Assembly (NCBI GenBank): GCA_030652035.1
Contig: JAUSBJ010000009.1
Location: forward strand, 62,001 to 126,000
DNA length: 64,000 nt
Direction of reading: 5' to 3'
Source of the DNA: Sulfurimicrobium sp.
GTDB taxonomy: Bacteria; Pseudomonadota; Gammaproteobacteria; Burkholderiales; Sulfuricellaceae
Shown here: positions 1 through 8,370 of the stretch, in pieces
Numbering within the stretch: the stretch's first letter is position 1
How the letters are laid out: each line of letters begins with the position of its first letter
Position numbers and translations under genes: made by a program
The notes under the pieces: model-generated
Databases searched by the model: none
Seen by the model: only the letters and a program-made list of their open reading frames with translations
What the model was told of the DNA's origin: nothing

Positions 1-1008
1 CATGTACTGTTCCAGTTCCGGGACATAAACCATGCGCGGAAAAGTAATCGGCTCGACGCCGATGGTGGCGAAATGTTCGGCCAGGGGCTGAACCCGCCCG
101 GGAGCGAGCGCATCGCTGCCGCGACGAATTTCGCCCGCACCCGCGTCGCCGCCGATGATGTAATGGGAACAGCCATGATTGCGCGCCACGATGGCCTTCC
201 AAAGCACTTCGCGCATCCCCGCCTGGCGCGATGCCAGGGGCAGCAGCCCGAGCTGGGCCGTATTTTCGGGGTAGCGCGGCAGCAGCGCCTGGAGGCAGCG
301 GATACGGGTAAAGTAATCCGGGTTCGACGCTTCGCCCGCGATGGCCTGGATCAACAGCCCGGCATCGTTATCCTCGGTGCAATGGCGGGTGAATTCGAAT
401 TGGGCGCGGTGCATGACGTGGCAGGGCTGGAAGGCGATCGCCCGGCTGTGGCCTAGCCGTTTGAAATTTTCTCGCGCCATTGCAGGGGTCAGGCGCAGTG
501 CGGCGAAATCCCCGTGCCGCGGCAGGGATAGTCCCTCCAGACGGCCACCAGCATAATGGCTGCCCAGTTGGTCGAGGTAATCCAGGCCGGCCTGGGCTGG
601 CAGTTCGCAGCCATAAATCTGGCGTGCCTCCAGCGCCCTGTCGGCAGCCCACACGTCGCTTACGGCGAGAATGGCGAGTTTCTCGCCCGAGGCGTCGCAC
701 AGCGCGATACGTGTTCCCGGCTGCATCGCCATGGCCTGCACCGCGCCGATATCGAGGACGATGGGCAGGGGCCAGAAAGTGCCGTTCGCGAGCAGCATTT
801 CCGCCCCTACACGGTCAAAATCCGCGCGCTCCATGAAGCCCTGCAAGGGCGACAGGGCGCCGCTCAGCAGTAGTTCCAGGTCGCACAGCTGGCGCATGTT
901 CAGGGTCAGGGTGGGAAGGGTGGCGGCTTCGCGCTGCAAATCTTCACGGTGTGCGCCTTCGGCCATGAGATCTACCAGTTTGCCGCCATAGGGAGAAATC
1001 AGGCCCAT
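1..1008 (-). CDS. ATP sulfurylase-like protein with altered active-site motifs (3' end outside window)
   Basis: The frame is open from the ATG at 1008 to the window edge (336 codons seen; the family is about 400 aa, longer if fused to APS kinase). Family hallmarks are clear: an N-terminal LSPLQGFM segment (canonical FSPLEGFM), an HRA segment at H200-A202, and ARNHGCSHYIIGG near residue 277. Family knowledge: ATP sulfurylase makes APS from ATP and sulfate, using a QTRNxxHRAH loop and a GRDHAG loop. Here these read QPCHVMHRAQ (194-203) and GGDAGA (286-291), so the Arg-Asn pair, the second His and the RDH triad are replaced. It overlaps the upstream DHH gene by one base (TGATG), implying coupling. 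It may be a paralogue with changed or lost activity. The family call is firm, the activity is not. Confidence 0.8.
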   Translation of the reverse strand, partial: MGLISPYGGKLVDLMAEGAHREDLQREAATLPTLTLNMRQLCDLELLLSGALSPLQGFMERADFDRVGAEMLLANGTFWPLPIVLDIGAVQAMAMQPGTRIALCDASGEKLAILAVSDVWAADRALEARQIYGCELPAQAGLDYLDQLGSHYAGGRLEGLSLPRHGDFAALRLTPAMARENFKRLGHSRAIAFQPCHVMHRAQFEFTRHCTEDNDAGLLIQAIAGEASNPDYFTRIRCLQALLPRYPENTAQLGLLPLASRQAGMREVLWKAIVARNHGCSHYIIGGDAGAGEIRRGSDALAPGRVQPLAEHFATIGVEPITFPRMVYVPELEQYM

Positions 1009-1982
1009 CAGGGGGTGCTCCCGGCGGGCTGGAATGCGCTTGCAAAACAGGCGAGGAAACGCTCCAGTTCATTTTCCGGCAAATGGTTGATCCCGGCGGC
1101 ACCCTTGCGCCCGCCGCCGCTTTCGAACTGACGGCACAGTTCGTCGGCGCCGGTCGGATTTTGGCGCGGGGCGCGCACGCTGACAAGGTAGCCGCCATGT
1201 GCCTTGCGGGTCAGCACGGCGTGGGCGAGGGCGGGTTCGGCGCGCGCCAGGTGATTGCCGAAAACCCCGCTGACACGTCTGCTCCAGGGCTGGTCGGGCA
1301 GGACGTAGGTGCAGCCGCCGGGGTGTTCCCATTCCGGCGTCAGCGCTTGTGCCAGCGCCATGTCATCCGCGTAGCCCTGTTTCAGGAGCGGGAAAGCAGA
1401 ATCATGCGCGATAAAATCCAGCGGGTCGGCATAAGGGTGCAGGCGGCGGTAAAGCTCGGCGGGATGGAAATACAAATCGTCCACGCTTTCGCCATAGGCG
1501 TTGTAGTTGAGGTATTCACCCAGCTCGCGCAAGGCGTCGAGCTGCCGTGGCGTGAGATCCAGAGGTGCGGCGGCGCGTGCCGCGGCTTGGTGCAGGTTGT
1601 CGCCAAAAGCCGCAACCACCGCCCAGGCACGGAATCGCCCTTGCAGCATGCGGTCGACCAGCAGGCTGGTGCAGACTTCAGGGTCCGGATCGATCAGCGC
1701 CCGCAGCAGAGGGTGGGCAGGAATTTCCCCGGCGTAGTGGTGGTCCACGTAAGTCACGCTCGCGCCTGCATCCAGCAGGCGCAGCAGGGCGGCGCGGTTT
1801 TTGTCGAGCGAGATATCCAGCGCGGTGACCTGGTCGCCGGTGCCGGCCTCTACCTGCTGCAACAGTGCAATGTCGCGCTTGATGCCGGTAACCAGGGTGC
1901 CGTCACAAGGTTCGGCGAGCCTGAGTTGATGAAGGGCGCAGATGCCGTCGGCATCGCCATTGAAGACGTCAAATGTGCTCAT
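1008..1982 (-). CDS. DHH/DHHA1 family phosphoesterase
   Basis: A protein of 324 aa. The N-terminal DHH domain has NGDADGI (metal-binding Asp residues), a later LDISLD segment and the name-giving DHH in YVDHHYAG. The C-terminal DHHA1 domain ends with GGGRKGAAGIN, the usual glycine-rich substrate loop. Relatives include NrnA (nanoRNase/pAp phosphatase), RecJ and exopolyphosphatase-like enzymes; which substrate applies here cannot be read from sequence. I chose the ATG at 1982 because MSTFDVFNGD is the natural start of the domain; the open frame continues upstream to 2045 but that stretch overlaps the divergent gene. Translation is coupled (TGATG) to the ATP-sulfurylase-like gene. Hydrolysis of a nucleotide by-product such as pAp would fit that partner, but this is inference. 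Confidence 0.85.
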   Translation of the reverse strand: MSTFDVFNGDADGICALHQLRLAEPCDGTLVTGIKRDIALLQQVEAGTGDQVTALDISLDKNRAALLRLLDAGASVTYVDHHYAGEIPAHPLLRALIDPDPEVCTSLLVDRMLQGRFRAWAVVAAFGDNLHQAAARAAAPLDLTPRQLDALRELGEYLNYNAYGESVDDLYFHPAELYRRLHPYADPLDFIAHDSAFPLLKQGYADDMALAQALTPEWEHPGGCTYVLPDQPWSRRVSGVFGNHLARAEPALAHAVLTRKAHGGYLVSVRAPRQNPTGADELCRQFESGGGRKGAAGINHLPENELERFLACFASAFQPAGSTP

Positions 1983-2020
1983 GGGCTGATATGATACACA
2001 TTTTTTACTGGGGTTCTGCG

Positions 2021-2356
2021 ATGGAGGGGCGTGGTCTGGATGCATTGCGCGACGAATTGCGGCAATTTGCCGCCGCGCGCGACTGGGAGCAGTTTCACAC
2101 CCCGAAAAACCTCGCCATGGCCCTGATTGTCGAAGCGGCAGAGCTGGTCGAGCAGTTCCAGTGGCTGACGCCCGAACAGAGCCAGAAGCTTGAGCCGGAA
2201 AAACTGGAGGCGGTGCGCCAGGAGTGCGCCGACATCCTGATTTACCTCACCCGCTTTGCCGACATGCTGGGCATCGACCTGCTCGATGCAGCGCGCGACA
2301 AACTGGTGATCAATGCGGCGAAGTACCCTGTCCAAAATAAGTTGAAAAACGATTAA
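2021..2356 (+). CDS. MazG-like nucleotide pyrophosphohydrolase
   Basis: A small all-alpha protein of 111 aa. It carries the MazG/dCTP-pyrophosphatase signature: EAAELVEQFQW (acidic metal ligands) in helix 2 and ECADILIYLTRFAD further on, with KYP near the end. Family members hydrolyse NTPs or dNTPs to NMP plus pyrophosphate with Mg2+ and act in nucleotide-pool sanitation. The ATG at 2021 is chosen because the longer open frame from 1973 would overlap the divergent DHH gene. Its stop codon (2354-2356) is the first part of the following inverted repeat. The substrate is not predictable. Confidence 0.85.
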   Translation: MEGRGLDALRDELRQFAAARDWEQFHTPKNLAMALIVEAAELVEQFQWLTPEQSQKLEPEKLEAVRQECADILIYLTRFADMLGIDLLDAARDKLVINAAKYPVQNKLKND

Positions 2357-2432
2357 CCACGGGGAGCACGGGGGTATGTGACTTTAATAAATCCTTGGTC
2401 TTCCCCGTGCGCCCCGTGTTCCCCGTGGTTAA
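2354..2432. repeat. intergenic inverted repeat of G-rich 9-10-mers
   Basis: The left arm (2354-2374) carries repeats of the type CCACGGGGA/GCACGGGG. The right arm (2402-2432) carries CCCCGTG units and ends in CCCCGTGGTTAA, exactly complementary to the left end. A loop of about 28 nt separates them. It begins on the stop codon of the preceding gene. It could work as a terminator or an RNA-stabilising hairpin, although no T-run follows. Its design matches the other tandem-unit hairpins in the window. Confidence 0.75.
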
Positions 2433-2462
2433 TATGCCTTTTTATAAGGAAGTTGAAAATCC

Positions 2463-2771
2463 ATGAGTTATTTCGAAAAGCACGTATTTTTCTGCACCAA
2501 CCAGCGCGAGGATGGACAGCCCTGCTGCGCCAACCACGATGCCCAGGCGATGCGCGACCATGCCAAGGGGCGGATCAAGAAGTTGGACCTGAACGGGCCG
2601 GGCAAGGTGCGCGTCAACAGCGCCGGCTGCCTCGACCGCTGCGGCGAAGGGCCGGTGCTGGTCATTTATCCGGAAGCGGTGTGGTACACCTATGTGGACC
2701 AGTCGGATATCGATGAAATCATCGACAGCCACCTGGTGGGCGGCAAGGTCGTCGAACGACTCAAGATCTGA
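2463..2771 (+). CDS. thioredoxin-like [2Fe-2S] ferredoxin
   Basis: A cytoplasmic protein of 102 aa with the Shethna/thioredoxin-fold ferredoxin pattern: FFCTNQR at C11, a Cys pair at about 21-22, and [13 protein letters not shown] near residues 54-66. The first Cys plus the CxxxC group are the usual ligands of the [2Fe-2S] cluster. The central sequence V(L)VIYPE..WYTYV is typical of the family (often annotated as (2Fe-2S) ferredoxin domain-containing protein). The redox partner is unknown. It ends 3 nt before the GTG of the ABC ATPase gene, so the two are probably co-transcribed. Confidence 0.9.
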   Translation: MSYFEKHVFFCTNQREDGQPCCANHDAQAMRDHAKGRIKKLDLNGPGKVRVNSAGCLDRCGEGPVLVIYPEAVWYTYVDQSDIDEIIDSHLVGGKVVERLKI

Positions 2772-2773
2772 GC

Positions 2774-3688
2774 GTGAGTCTGAACGCAAAGGCGGTTCTT
2801 TCGGCCACGGGGCTGCGCAAGTCCTATGGCGCCAGCGAAGTGGTCGCGGGTCTCGATCTGGCGCTGGTGTCGGGCGAATGCTTTGGCTTGCTGGGGCCTA
2901 ATGGCGCGGGCAAGACCACCACGCTGCGGCTGCTGCTGGGCCTGACCCGGCCGGATGGCGGCACGATTTCGCTGCTGGGTCTGCCTGTGCCCGAGAAAGC
3001 GCGCGAAGCACGGCTCAAGGTCGGCGTGGTGCCGCAGGTGGACAGCCTCGATCCGGATTTTACGGTGACGGAAAACCTGCTGGTCTACGGGCGCTACTTC
3101 GGCCTCAAGGACCACGAGATCCAGGCGCGTATTCCGGCTTTGCTCGAATTTGCCGAATTGGAGGGCAAGGCCGAGGCCAGCATCGAGTCGCTCTCCGGCG
3201 GCATGAAGCGGCGCCTGACCCTGGCGCGCGCGCTGGTCAACGACCCCGACGTGATCTTTCTCGACGAGCCCACCACCGGTCTCGACCCGCAGGCGCGCCA
3301 CATGATGTGGCAGCGTCTGCGCCGCCTCCTGGGCGAAGGTAAAACCATCTTGCTCACCACCCACTTCATGGAAGAGGCCGAGCGCCTGTGCGATCGACTG
3401 CTGATCATGGACAAAGGGGTGGCGGTCACCACCGGCGCGCCGCGTGACCTGATCGCGGAGCATATCGAGCCGCATGTGGTGGAAATCTACGGCGATGAAG
3501 TGAAGTCGAACTGCGCCGGTTTATGCCAGCGCCAGGAACAGGTGGGAGAAACCCTGTTTTGCTACGCCGCCGACCCGCATGACCTGCTGGCCCAGTTGCA
3601 GCAGCAATGCGAATTGCGCTACCTGCACCGCCCGTCAAACTTGGAGGACGTATTCCTGAAACTGACCGGCCGAGAGCTGCGGGAGTGA
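2774..3688 (+). CDS. ABC transporter ATP-binding protein, NodI/DrrA type
   Basis: A protein of 304 aa starting at a GTG. The Walker [11 protein letters not shown] lies near residue 42, followed by a Q-loop (VPQVDSLD), the signature LSGGMKRR, Walker [13 protein letters not shown] and the H-loop TTHFMEEAE. The C-terminal extension ending in [19 protein letters not shown] is characteristic of the NodI/DrrA subgroup, which pairs with an ABC-2 permease to export lipophilic or glycolipid substrates. The matching permease is at 4463-5260, separated by a repeat array and a Uma2 gene. The substrate is unknown; NodI homologues are common outside rhizobia, so no nodulation role is implied. Confidence 0.9.
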   Translation: MSLNAKAVLSATGLRKSYGASEVVAGLDLALVSGECFGLLGPNGAGKTTTLRLLLGLTRPDGGTISLLGLPVPEKAREARLKVGVVPQVDSLDPDFTVTENLLVYGRYFGLKDHEIQARIPALLEFAELEGKAEASIESLSGGMKRRLTLARALVNDPDVIFLDEPTTGLDPQARHMMWQRLRRLLGEGKTILLTTHFMEEAERLCDRLLIMDKGVAVTTGAPRDLIAEHIEPHVVEIYGDEVKSNCAGLCQRQEQVGETLFCYAADPHDLLAQLQQQCELRYLHRPSNLEDVFLKLTGRELRE

Positions 3689-3697
3689 TTAATAGCG

Positions 3698-3816
3698 GTC
3701 AGCAGTCAGCAGTCAGCAGTCAGCAGTCAGCAGTCAGCAGTCAGCAGTCAGCAGTCAGCTGATAGCTGATAGCTGATAGCTGATAGCTGATAGCTGATAG
3801 CTGATAGCTGATAGCT
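3698..3816. repeat. symmetrical heptanucleotide array (8 + 1 + 8 units)
   Basis: Counted directly: eight perfect GTCAGCA units (3698-3753), one hybrid unit GTCAGCT (3754-3760), then eight perfect GATAGCT units (3761-3816), 119 nt in all. TCAGC of the left array complements GCTGA of the right array, so 5 of every 7 positions can pair into one long imperfect hairpin. It lies 9 nt after the ABC ATPase stop and 42 nt before the Uma2 start. Equal copy numbers on either side of one hybrid unit suggest an inverted-duplication origin. Confidence 0.95.
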
Positions 3817-3858
3817 AATACATGTAAAATATGTTGGGCACAGGCAAGGAGGCGCATC

Positions 3859-4461
3859 ATGGGATTACCGCAATCACAAGCGCATTACACGGTTGAAGAT
3901 TACATGCAGTGGCCGGATGAAATTCGCTGCGAATTGATCGATGGCGGAATCTGGGACATGTCGCCGGCGCCTACGCTGGAGCACCAGCAACTTGTTTCCA
4001 ATTTGCACGTGGAGATTGCGCTGTTGCTCCGTGAGCAGGAAAAATCCGGCGGGGGCAGGCCGCCATGCAGTGTTCTGGAATCGCCCGTGGATGTCGTCCT
4101 TGCCTTCAATACCGTAGTGCAGCCTGACCTTATCGTGGTGTGCGACCCCGCCAAGCTGGCCAACCGCAAGAATGTTCAGGGCGCGCCCGACCTCGTGGTG
4201 GAAGTGCTTTCCCCGGCCACGGCGGCCAAGGATAAGCGGGAAAAGAGGGCCCTGTACGAGCGTTCCGGAGTGCCCCAGTATCTGATCGTCGACCCGGTGA
4301 GCTATTATGCAGAGCTCTACACGCTGCAAGCCGGAAGCTATGGCGTGCCGCAAATCCTCGGTGCAGAGGATGCGCTTATCCTTGCGGTGGCGCCAGGCTT
4401 CGGCAAGACCCTGGCCGAACTGTTCGGATGGCCGGTAAAAGTGAAAGTCCGAGAGCGCTAA
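3859..4461 (+). CDS. Uma2 (DUF820) family putative endonuclease
   Basis: A protein of 200 aa with the Uma2 fold of the PD-(D/E)XK superfamily: N-terminal YTVEDYMQWPDE..ELIDGGIW, then VQPDLIVV, PDLVVEVLSPAT and a downstream Lys (KREKRALYERSGV), ending in YLIVDP. The Asp, Glu and Lys are in the expected catalytic order. A good ribosome site (AAGGAGG) lies upstream of the ATG. Family members are abundant in cyanobacteria and environmental bacteria and their biological role is poorly known. It stands inside a NodI/NodJ-type exporter operon, 1 nt before the permease start, so it looks like an inserted cargo gene. Confidence 0.85.
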   Translation: MGLPQSQAHYTVEDYMQWPDEIRCELIDGGIWDMSPAPTLEHQQLVSNLHVEIALLLREQEKSGGGRPPCSVLESPVDVVLAFNTVVQPDLIVVCDPAKLANRKNVQGAPDLVVEVLSPATAAKDKREKRALYERSGVPQYLIVDPVSYYAELYTLQAGSYGVPQILGAEDALILAVAPGFGKTLAELFGWPVKVKVRER

Positions 4462-4462
4462 T

Positions 4463-5260
4463 TTGTCGTTAAAAACCGAAAAAACCGATTTCAGCCCGCC
4501 TTCCTTAAGCTGGCGCTTTGTTTCAGTGTGGCGGCGCAATTTCCTGGTATGGCGCAAGCTGGCGATTCCGTCCATCCTGGGAAACCTTGCCGATCCCGCC
4601 TTTTACATGCTCGGTCTGGGATACGGCCTGGGCAGCCTGTTGCCAGAGGTGGCCGGCGTTCCCTACATGACCTTTCTCGCCGCCGGGACGCTGTGCTATA
4701 GCACCATGAACAGCGCCACTTTCGAGAGCCTGTATTCCGCCTTCTCGCGCATGCACGTGCAGAAAACCTGGGACGCGATGCTCAATGCGCCGCTGGAGCT
4801 GGATGATGTGATGCTTGGCGAGCTGGCTTGGGCAACCAGCAAGAGCGTGCTCTCCGGCGTGGCGATCCTGGCCATCATCCTGGCGCTGGGGCTGGCGGAT
4901 TCCTGGCTGCTGCTGTGGACCCTGCCGCTCCTGGTGCTGATCGGCTTCTGCTTCACCGGGCTGGCGCTGGTGATGAATGCGCTTTCGCCCAACTACGATT
5001 TCTTCATGTACTACTTCACCCTGGCGATCACGCCCATGGTGCTCTTGTGCGGCGTGTTCTACCCGGTCGAGCAACTGCCGGCCTTCCTGCAAGCCGTCGC
5101 GAACTGGCTGCCGCTGACGCATGCCATCGGACTGGCGCGGCCGCTGGTGCAGGGCGAGTGGCCGCAGCAAATTCTTGCTCATATCGGCGTATTGCTGGCT
5201 TACGGGAGTGCAGGTTTTTATCTGGCGTTGGTATTGGTGCGGCGCAGGCTGCTAAAATAG
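4463..5260 (+). CDS. ABC-2 type permease, NodJ/DrrB type
   Basis: An integral inner-membrane protein of 265 aa with six predicted hydrophobic segments. Family features include [21 protein letters not shown], a central GTLCYSTMN segment and [13 protein letters not shown] before the last two helices. It pairs with the NodI-type ATPase encoded upstream. The only reasonable start is a TTG at 4463, 1 nt after the Uma2 stop, with a weak GAGAG ribosome site inside the Uma2 gene; translation probably depends on coupling. It is followed 26 nt later by rfbB, so exporter and sugar genes may share transcription. Confidence 0.88.
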   Translation: MSLKTEKTDFSPPSLSWRFVSVWRRNFLVWRKLAIPSILGNLADPAFYMLGLGYGLGSLLPEVAGVPYMTFLAAGTLCYSTMNSATFESLYSAFSRMHVQKTWDAMLNAPLELDDVMLGELAWATSKSVLSGVAILAIILALGLADSWLLLWTLPLLVLIGFCFTGLALVMNALSPNYDFFMYYFTLAITPMVLLCGVFYPVEQLPAFLQAVANWLPLTHAIGLARPLVQGEWPQQILAHIGVLLAYGSAGFYLALVLVRRRLLK

Positions 5261-5286
5261 CGCGTGAATTTATTGGGCAAATTATC

Positions 5287-6351
5287 ATGATCTTGGTCAC
5301 TGGCGGTGCCGGCTTCATCGGCTCGAATTTCATTCTCGACTGGATTGCAAGCGAACAGGCGCCGGTCATCAATCTCGACAAGCTGACTTACGCCGGCAAC
5401 CTGAACAATCTGGCTGCCCTGCAGGGCGACGCCCGGCATGTTTTCGTTCAGGGCGATATTTGCGATGGCGCCCTGGTGGGCCGCCTGCTGCGCGAGCACA
5501 AGCCGCGCGCGATTGTCCACTTTGCCGCCGAAAGCCACGTCGACCGCTCCATCCACGGCCCGGCGGAATTCATCCAGACCAACATCAACGGCACCTTCAG
5601 CCTGCTGGAAGAGACGCGCGCCTACTGGCAGGCATTGCAGGGAGGGGAAAAGGAAGCCTTCCGTTTCCTGCACGTTTCCACCGACGAAGTCTATGGTTCG
5701 CTTGGACCGGACGATGCGCCTTTCACCGAAACCACGCCTTACGCGCCCAACAGCCCCTATTCAGCCTCGAAAGCGGCCTCCGATCACCTGGTGCGTGCCT
5801 ACCATCACACCTACGGCATGCCGACCCTGACCACCAACTGCTCCAACAACTACGGCGCTTACCAGTTTCCCGAGAAGCTGATTCCGCTGATCATCCTCAA
5901 CGCGCTCAACGGCAAGCCCCTGCCGATCTACGGCGACGGGCAGAACATCCGCGACTGGCTGTATGTCGGCGACCATTGCACGGCCATCCGGGAGGTGCTG
6001 CACAAAGGCCGGCTGGGTGAAACCTACAACATCGGCGGCTGGAACGAGAAAACCAACCTCGACGTGGTGCATACGGTGTGTGCTATTCTCGATGAACTGA
6101 AGCCGGCGGCCAATAGCCAGCCCTATTCCTCGCTTATCACCTACGTCAAGGACCGCCCCGGCCACGACCGGCGCTACGCCATCGACGCGCGCAAAATCGA
6201 ACGCGAACTCGGCTGGAAGCCGGCGGAAACCTTTGAAACCGGCATCCGAAAGACGGTGCGCTGGTATCTGGAGCATCTGGATTGGGTAGAAAATATCATC
6301 AGTGGCGAATACCAGTCCTGGATCAAAAAACAATATGGGAAAACACAATGA
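5287..6351 (+). CDS. rfbB: dTDP-glucose 4,6-dehydratase
   Basis: A cytoplasmic extended short-chain dehydrogenase of 354 aa, the second step of dTDP-L-rhamnose synthesis. It has the N-terminal NAD site TGGAGFIG, the STDEVYG catalytic segment (Thr-Asp-Glu), the YSASKAASD Tyr-Lys pair, and C-terminal NIGG and [12 protein letters not shown] signatures. The start is the ATG at 5287 ([10 protein letters not shown]); the open frame continues upstream to 4828 but only as a shadow of the permease gene. It overlaps the ORF6N gene by 4 nt (ATGA) instead of adjoining another rhamnose gene. Confidence 0.97.
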   Translation: MILVTGGAGFIGSNFILDWIASEQAPVINLDKLTYAGNLNNLAALQGDARHVFVQGDICDGALVGRLLREHKPRAIVHFAAESHVDRSIHGPAEFIQTNINGTFSLLEETRAYWQALQGGEKEAFRFLHVSTDEVYGSLGPDDAPFTETTPYAPNSPYSASKAASDHLVRAYHHTYGMPTLTTNCSNNYGAYQFPEKLIPLIILNALNGKPLPIYGDGQNIRDWLYVGDHCTAIREVLHKGRLGETYNIGGWNEKTNLDVVHTVCAILDELKPAANSQPYSSLITYVKDRPGHDRRYAIDARKIERELGWKPAETFETGIRKTVRWYLEHLDWVENIISGEYQSWIKKQYGKTQ

Positions 6352-6893
6352 GCGAAGGATCGTTGTCGTTGTGGGCGGAAGAGGATCTGGTTGCTCGGCG
6401 TATCCTGTTGGTGCGAGGGCAAAAAGTCATGCTCGATGCTGATCTGGCCATGCTTTATGGTGTAGAGACCCGTGCGCTGGTTCAGTCCTTAAAACGTAAT
6501 ATGCAACGTTTTCCGGAAGACTTTATGTTTCAATTAACAGAGGAAGAGTGGGAAGTTTTGAGATCACAATCTGTGATCTCAAAAGGGCGTGGCGGGAGGA
6601 GGTATGCGCCATACGCTTTTACTGAACATGGCGCATTGATGCTGGCCAGCATACTTAATTCCCAACGGGCTATCGAGGTGGGAATATTGGTGGTCCGGGC
6701 TTTCGTGAGACTGCGCGAACTGCTGGCTGGCAACAAGGAACTGGCTGCCAAGCTGGATGAACTGGAACGCAAGCTTTCTACCCATGACCAGGCGATTACG
6801 GGACTCATCGATACGGTCCGGCAGCTCATGTCACCGCCAGCACGGGAGAAACGCCCCATCGGTTTTATTGTTAAGCCGGAGAATGATCAGTGA
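6348..6893 (+). CDS. ORF6N domain protein inserted in the rhamnose operon
   Basis: A protein of 181 aa. Residues about 12-100 match the ORF6N domain ([20 protein letters not shown], then [16 protein letters not shown] and [18 protein letters not shown]), a DNA-binding-like domain known from phage and plasmid antirepressors and KilA-N proteins. The C-terminal part (about 115-160) is a charged helix rich in Lys/Glu/Leu, probably coiled coil. The role is unknown. Both ends are coupled: ATGA overlap with rfbB and GTGA overlap with rfbA. No biosynthetic function is expected. Confidence 0.88.
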   Translation: MSEGSLSLWAEEDLVARRILLVRGQKVMLDADLAMLYGVETRALVQSLKRNMQRFPEDFMFQLTEEEWEVLRSQSVISKGRGGRRYAPYAFTEHGALMLASILNSQRAIEVGILVVRAFVRLRELLAGNKELAAKLDELERKLSTHDQAITGLIDTVRQLMSPPAREKRPIGFIVKPENDQ

Positions 6894-7786
6894 ATATTGC
6901 CCCTAATCGTACCAAAGGCATCATCCTCGCCGGTGGCTCAGGCACGCGCCTGCATCCGGTGACGTTGGCAGTATCCAAGCAACTGCTGCCGGTGTACGAC
7001 AAGCCGATGATCTACTATCCCCTGTCGACGCTGATGCTGGCGGGGATACGCGACATCCTGATCATCTCCACCCCGCAGGACACGCCGCGCTTCGAGCAGT
7101 TGCTGGGCGACGGAGTGCGCTGGGGGCTGAATATCTCCTATGCCGTGCAGCCCGAGCCGGAGGGTATCGCCCAGGCATTCATCATCGGGGCGGATTTCAT
7201 CGGTAGCGACCCATGTGCGCTGGTGCTGGGCGACAACATCTTTTACGGTCACGAACTGTCGGAAGACTTGCAGGCGGCGGCGAGGAAAACTGAAGGTGCG
7301 AGCGTATTCGCCTATCCCGTGCATGATCCCGAGCGTTATGGGGTGGTGGAATTTGATTTGAACCGGAATGCTGTCAGCATCGAGGAAAAGCCAGCCAGGC
7401 CGAAATCCCGTTATGCCGTCACCGGCCTGTATTTCTACGACAACCAGGTGGTGGAAATCGCGCGCAACATGAAGCCTTCGGCGCGCGGCGAGCTGGAAAT
7501 CACCGACGTCAACAAGGCCTATCTGGCAAGCGGCAAGCTGGATGTGGTGGTGATGGGGCGCGGCATGGCCTGGCTCGATACCGGCACGCACGAATCCCTG
7601 CTGGAAGCCTCGATGTTCATCGAAACCATCGAAAAGCGGCAGGGGCTGAAAATCGCCTGCCCCGAGGAAATCGCTTACCGCATGGGCTATATCTCGGCGC
7701 AGCAACTGGAGGCGCTGGCTGCGCCATTGGCCAAGAATGGCTATGGCCAGTACCTGCTGAATGTTTTGCGCGAAGAGGTGTATTGA
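6890..7786 (+). CDS. rfbA: glucose-1-phosphate thymidylyltransferase
   Basis: A protein of 298 aa catalysing the first step of the pathway: Glc-1-P + dTTP to dTDP-glucose. It shows the nucleotidyltransferase signature [11 protein letters not shown], then [27 protein letters not shown] and the EEKP motif around residue 165. Length is typical of RmlA. It starts at a GTG overlapping the ORF6N stop (GTGA); the usual rfbB-rfbA adjacency is broken by that gene. Its own stop overlaps the rfbC ATG by one base. Confidence 0.97.
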   Translation: MNIAPNRTKGIILAGGSGTRLHPVTLAVSKQLLPVYDKPMIYYPLSTLMLAGIRDILIISTPQDTPRFEQLLGDGVRWGLNISYAVQPEPEGIAQAFIIGADFIGSDPCALVLGDNIFYGHELSEDLQAAARKTEGASVFAYPVHDPERYGVVEFDLNRNAVSIEEKPARPKSRYAVTGLYFYDNQVVEIARNMKPSARGELEITDVNKAYLASGKLDVVVMGRGMAWLDTGTHESLLEASMFIETIEKRQGLKIACPEEIAYRMGYISAQQLEALAAPLAKNGYGQYLLNVLREEVY

Positions 7787-8328
7787 TGAAAGTTGTTGCG
7801 ACGAGCATTTCTGACGTCCTGATCATTGAACCCCAGGTTTTTGGCGATGAACGCGGTTTCTTCTTCGAGAGCTACAATGCGCGAAAATTTACTGAATTGA
7901 CCGGACTGAAAACCGAATTCGTTCAGGATAATCATTCCCGCTCGGCAAGGAATGTCCTGCGCGGCCTGCATTACCAGATCCGGCAACCCCAGGGCAAGCT
8001 GGTGCGTGTGGTGGCCGGTGCCGTATATGACGTGGCGGTGGACATTCGCAAAAACTCGCCCACGTTCGGCAAATGGGAAGGGGTTGAATTGTCGGCGGAA
8101 AACAAGCGCATGCTGTGGGTACCGCCCGGTTTCGCGCATGGTTTCCTCGTGCTCAGCGAATATGCCGAATTTCTTTACAAAACCACCGACTACTGGGCGT
8201 CCGAGCATGAGCGCTGCATCGCCTGGAACGACCCGGACCTGAACATTGCATGGCCGCTTCAAGGCGAGCCGCAACTTTCAGCCAAGGATCGTCTCGGCGC
8301 GGCTTTTTCGGGGGCTGAAGTTTTTTGA
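7786..8328 (+). CDS. rfbC: dTDP-4-dehydrorhamnose 3,5-epimerase
   Basis: A cupin-fold enzyme of 180 aa. Signature segments are FGDERGFFFESYN, VQDNHSRS, RGLHYQ (catalytic His), KLVRVVAGAVYDVAVDIR and FAHGFLVLSE. It epimerises C3 and C5 of dTDP-4-keto-6-deoxyglucose. I used the ATG at 7786, which shares its A with the rfbA stop (TGATG); an in-frame TTG at 7783 is less likely. The MntA/HepT module follows 42 nt downstream, before rfbD. Confidence 0.96.
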   Translation: MKVVATSISDVLIIEPQVFGDERGFFFESYNARKFTELTGLKTEFVQDNHSRSARNVLRGLHYQIRQPQGKLVRVVAGAVYDVAVDIRKNSPTFGKWEGVELSAENKRMLWVPPGFAHGFLVLSEYAEFLYKTTDYWASEHERCIAWNDPDLNIAWPLQGEPQLSAKDRLGAAFSGAEVF

Positions 8329-8370
8329 TGGCGTGGCAGAATGGTTTCAATGAATTAGCAAGGAAGGCAC

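Noticed and set aside
1083-1994. A 303-codon plus-strand frame across the DHH gene
   Set aside because: The minus-strand DHH/DHHA1 motifs are unmistakable; the opposite frame shows none.
3698-3816. CRISPR array
   Set aside because: The units are contiguous 7-mers without spacers and there are no cas genes.
4828-5286. An N-terminal extension of RfbB of about 150 codons
   Set aside because: It overlaps the permease gene out of frame; the conserved dehydratase begins at the ATG at 5287.
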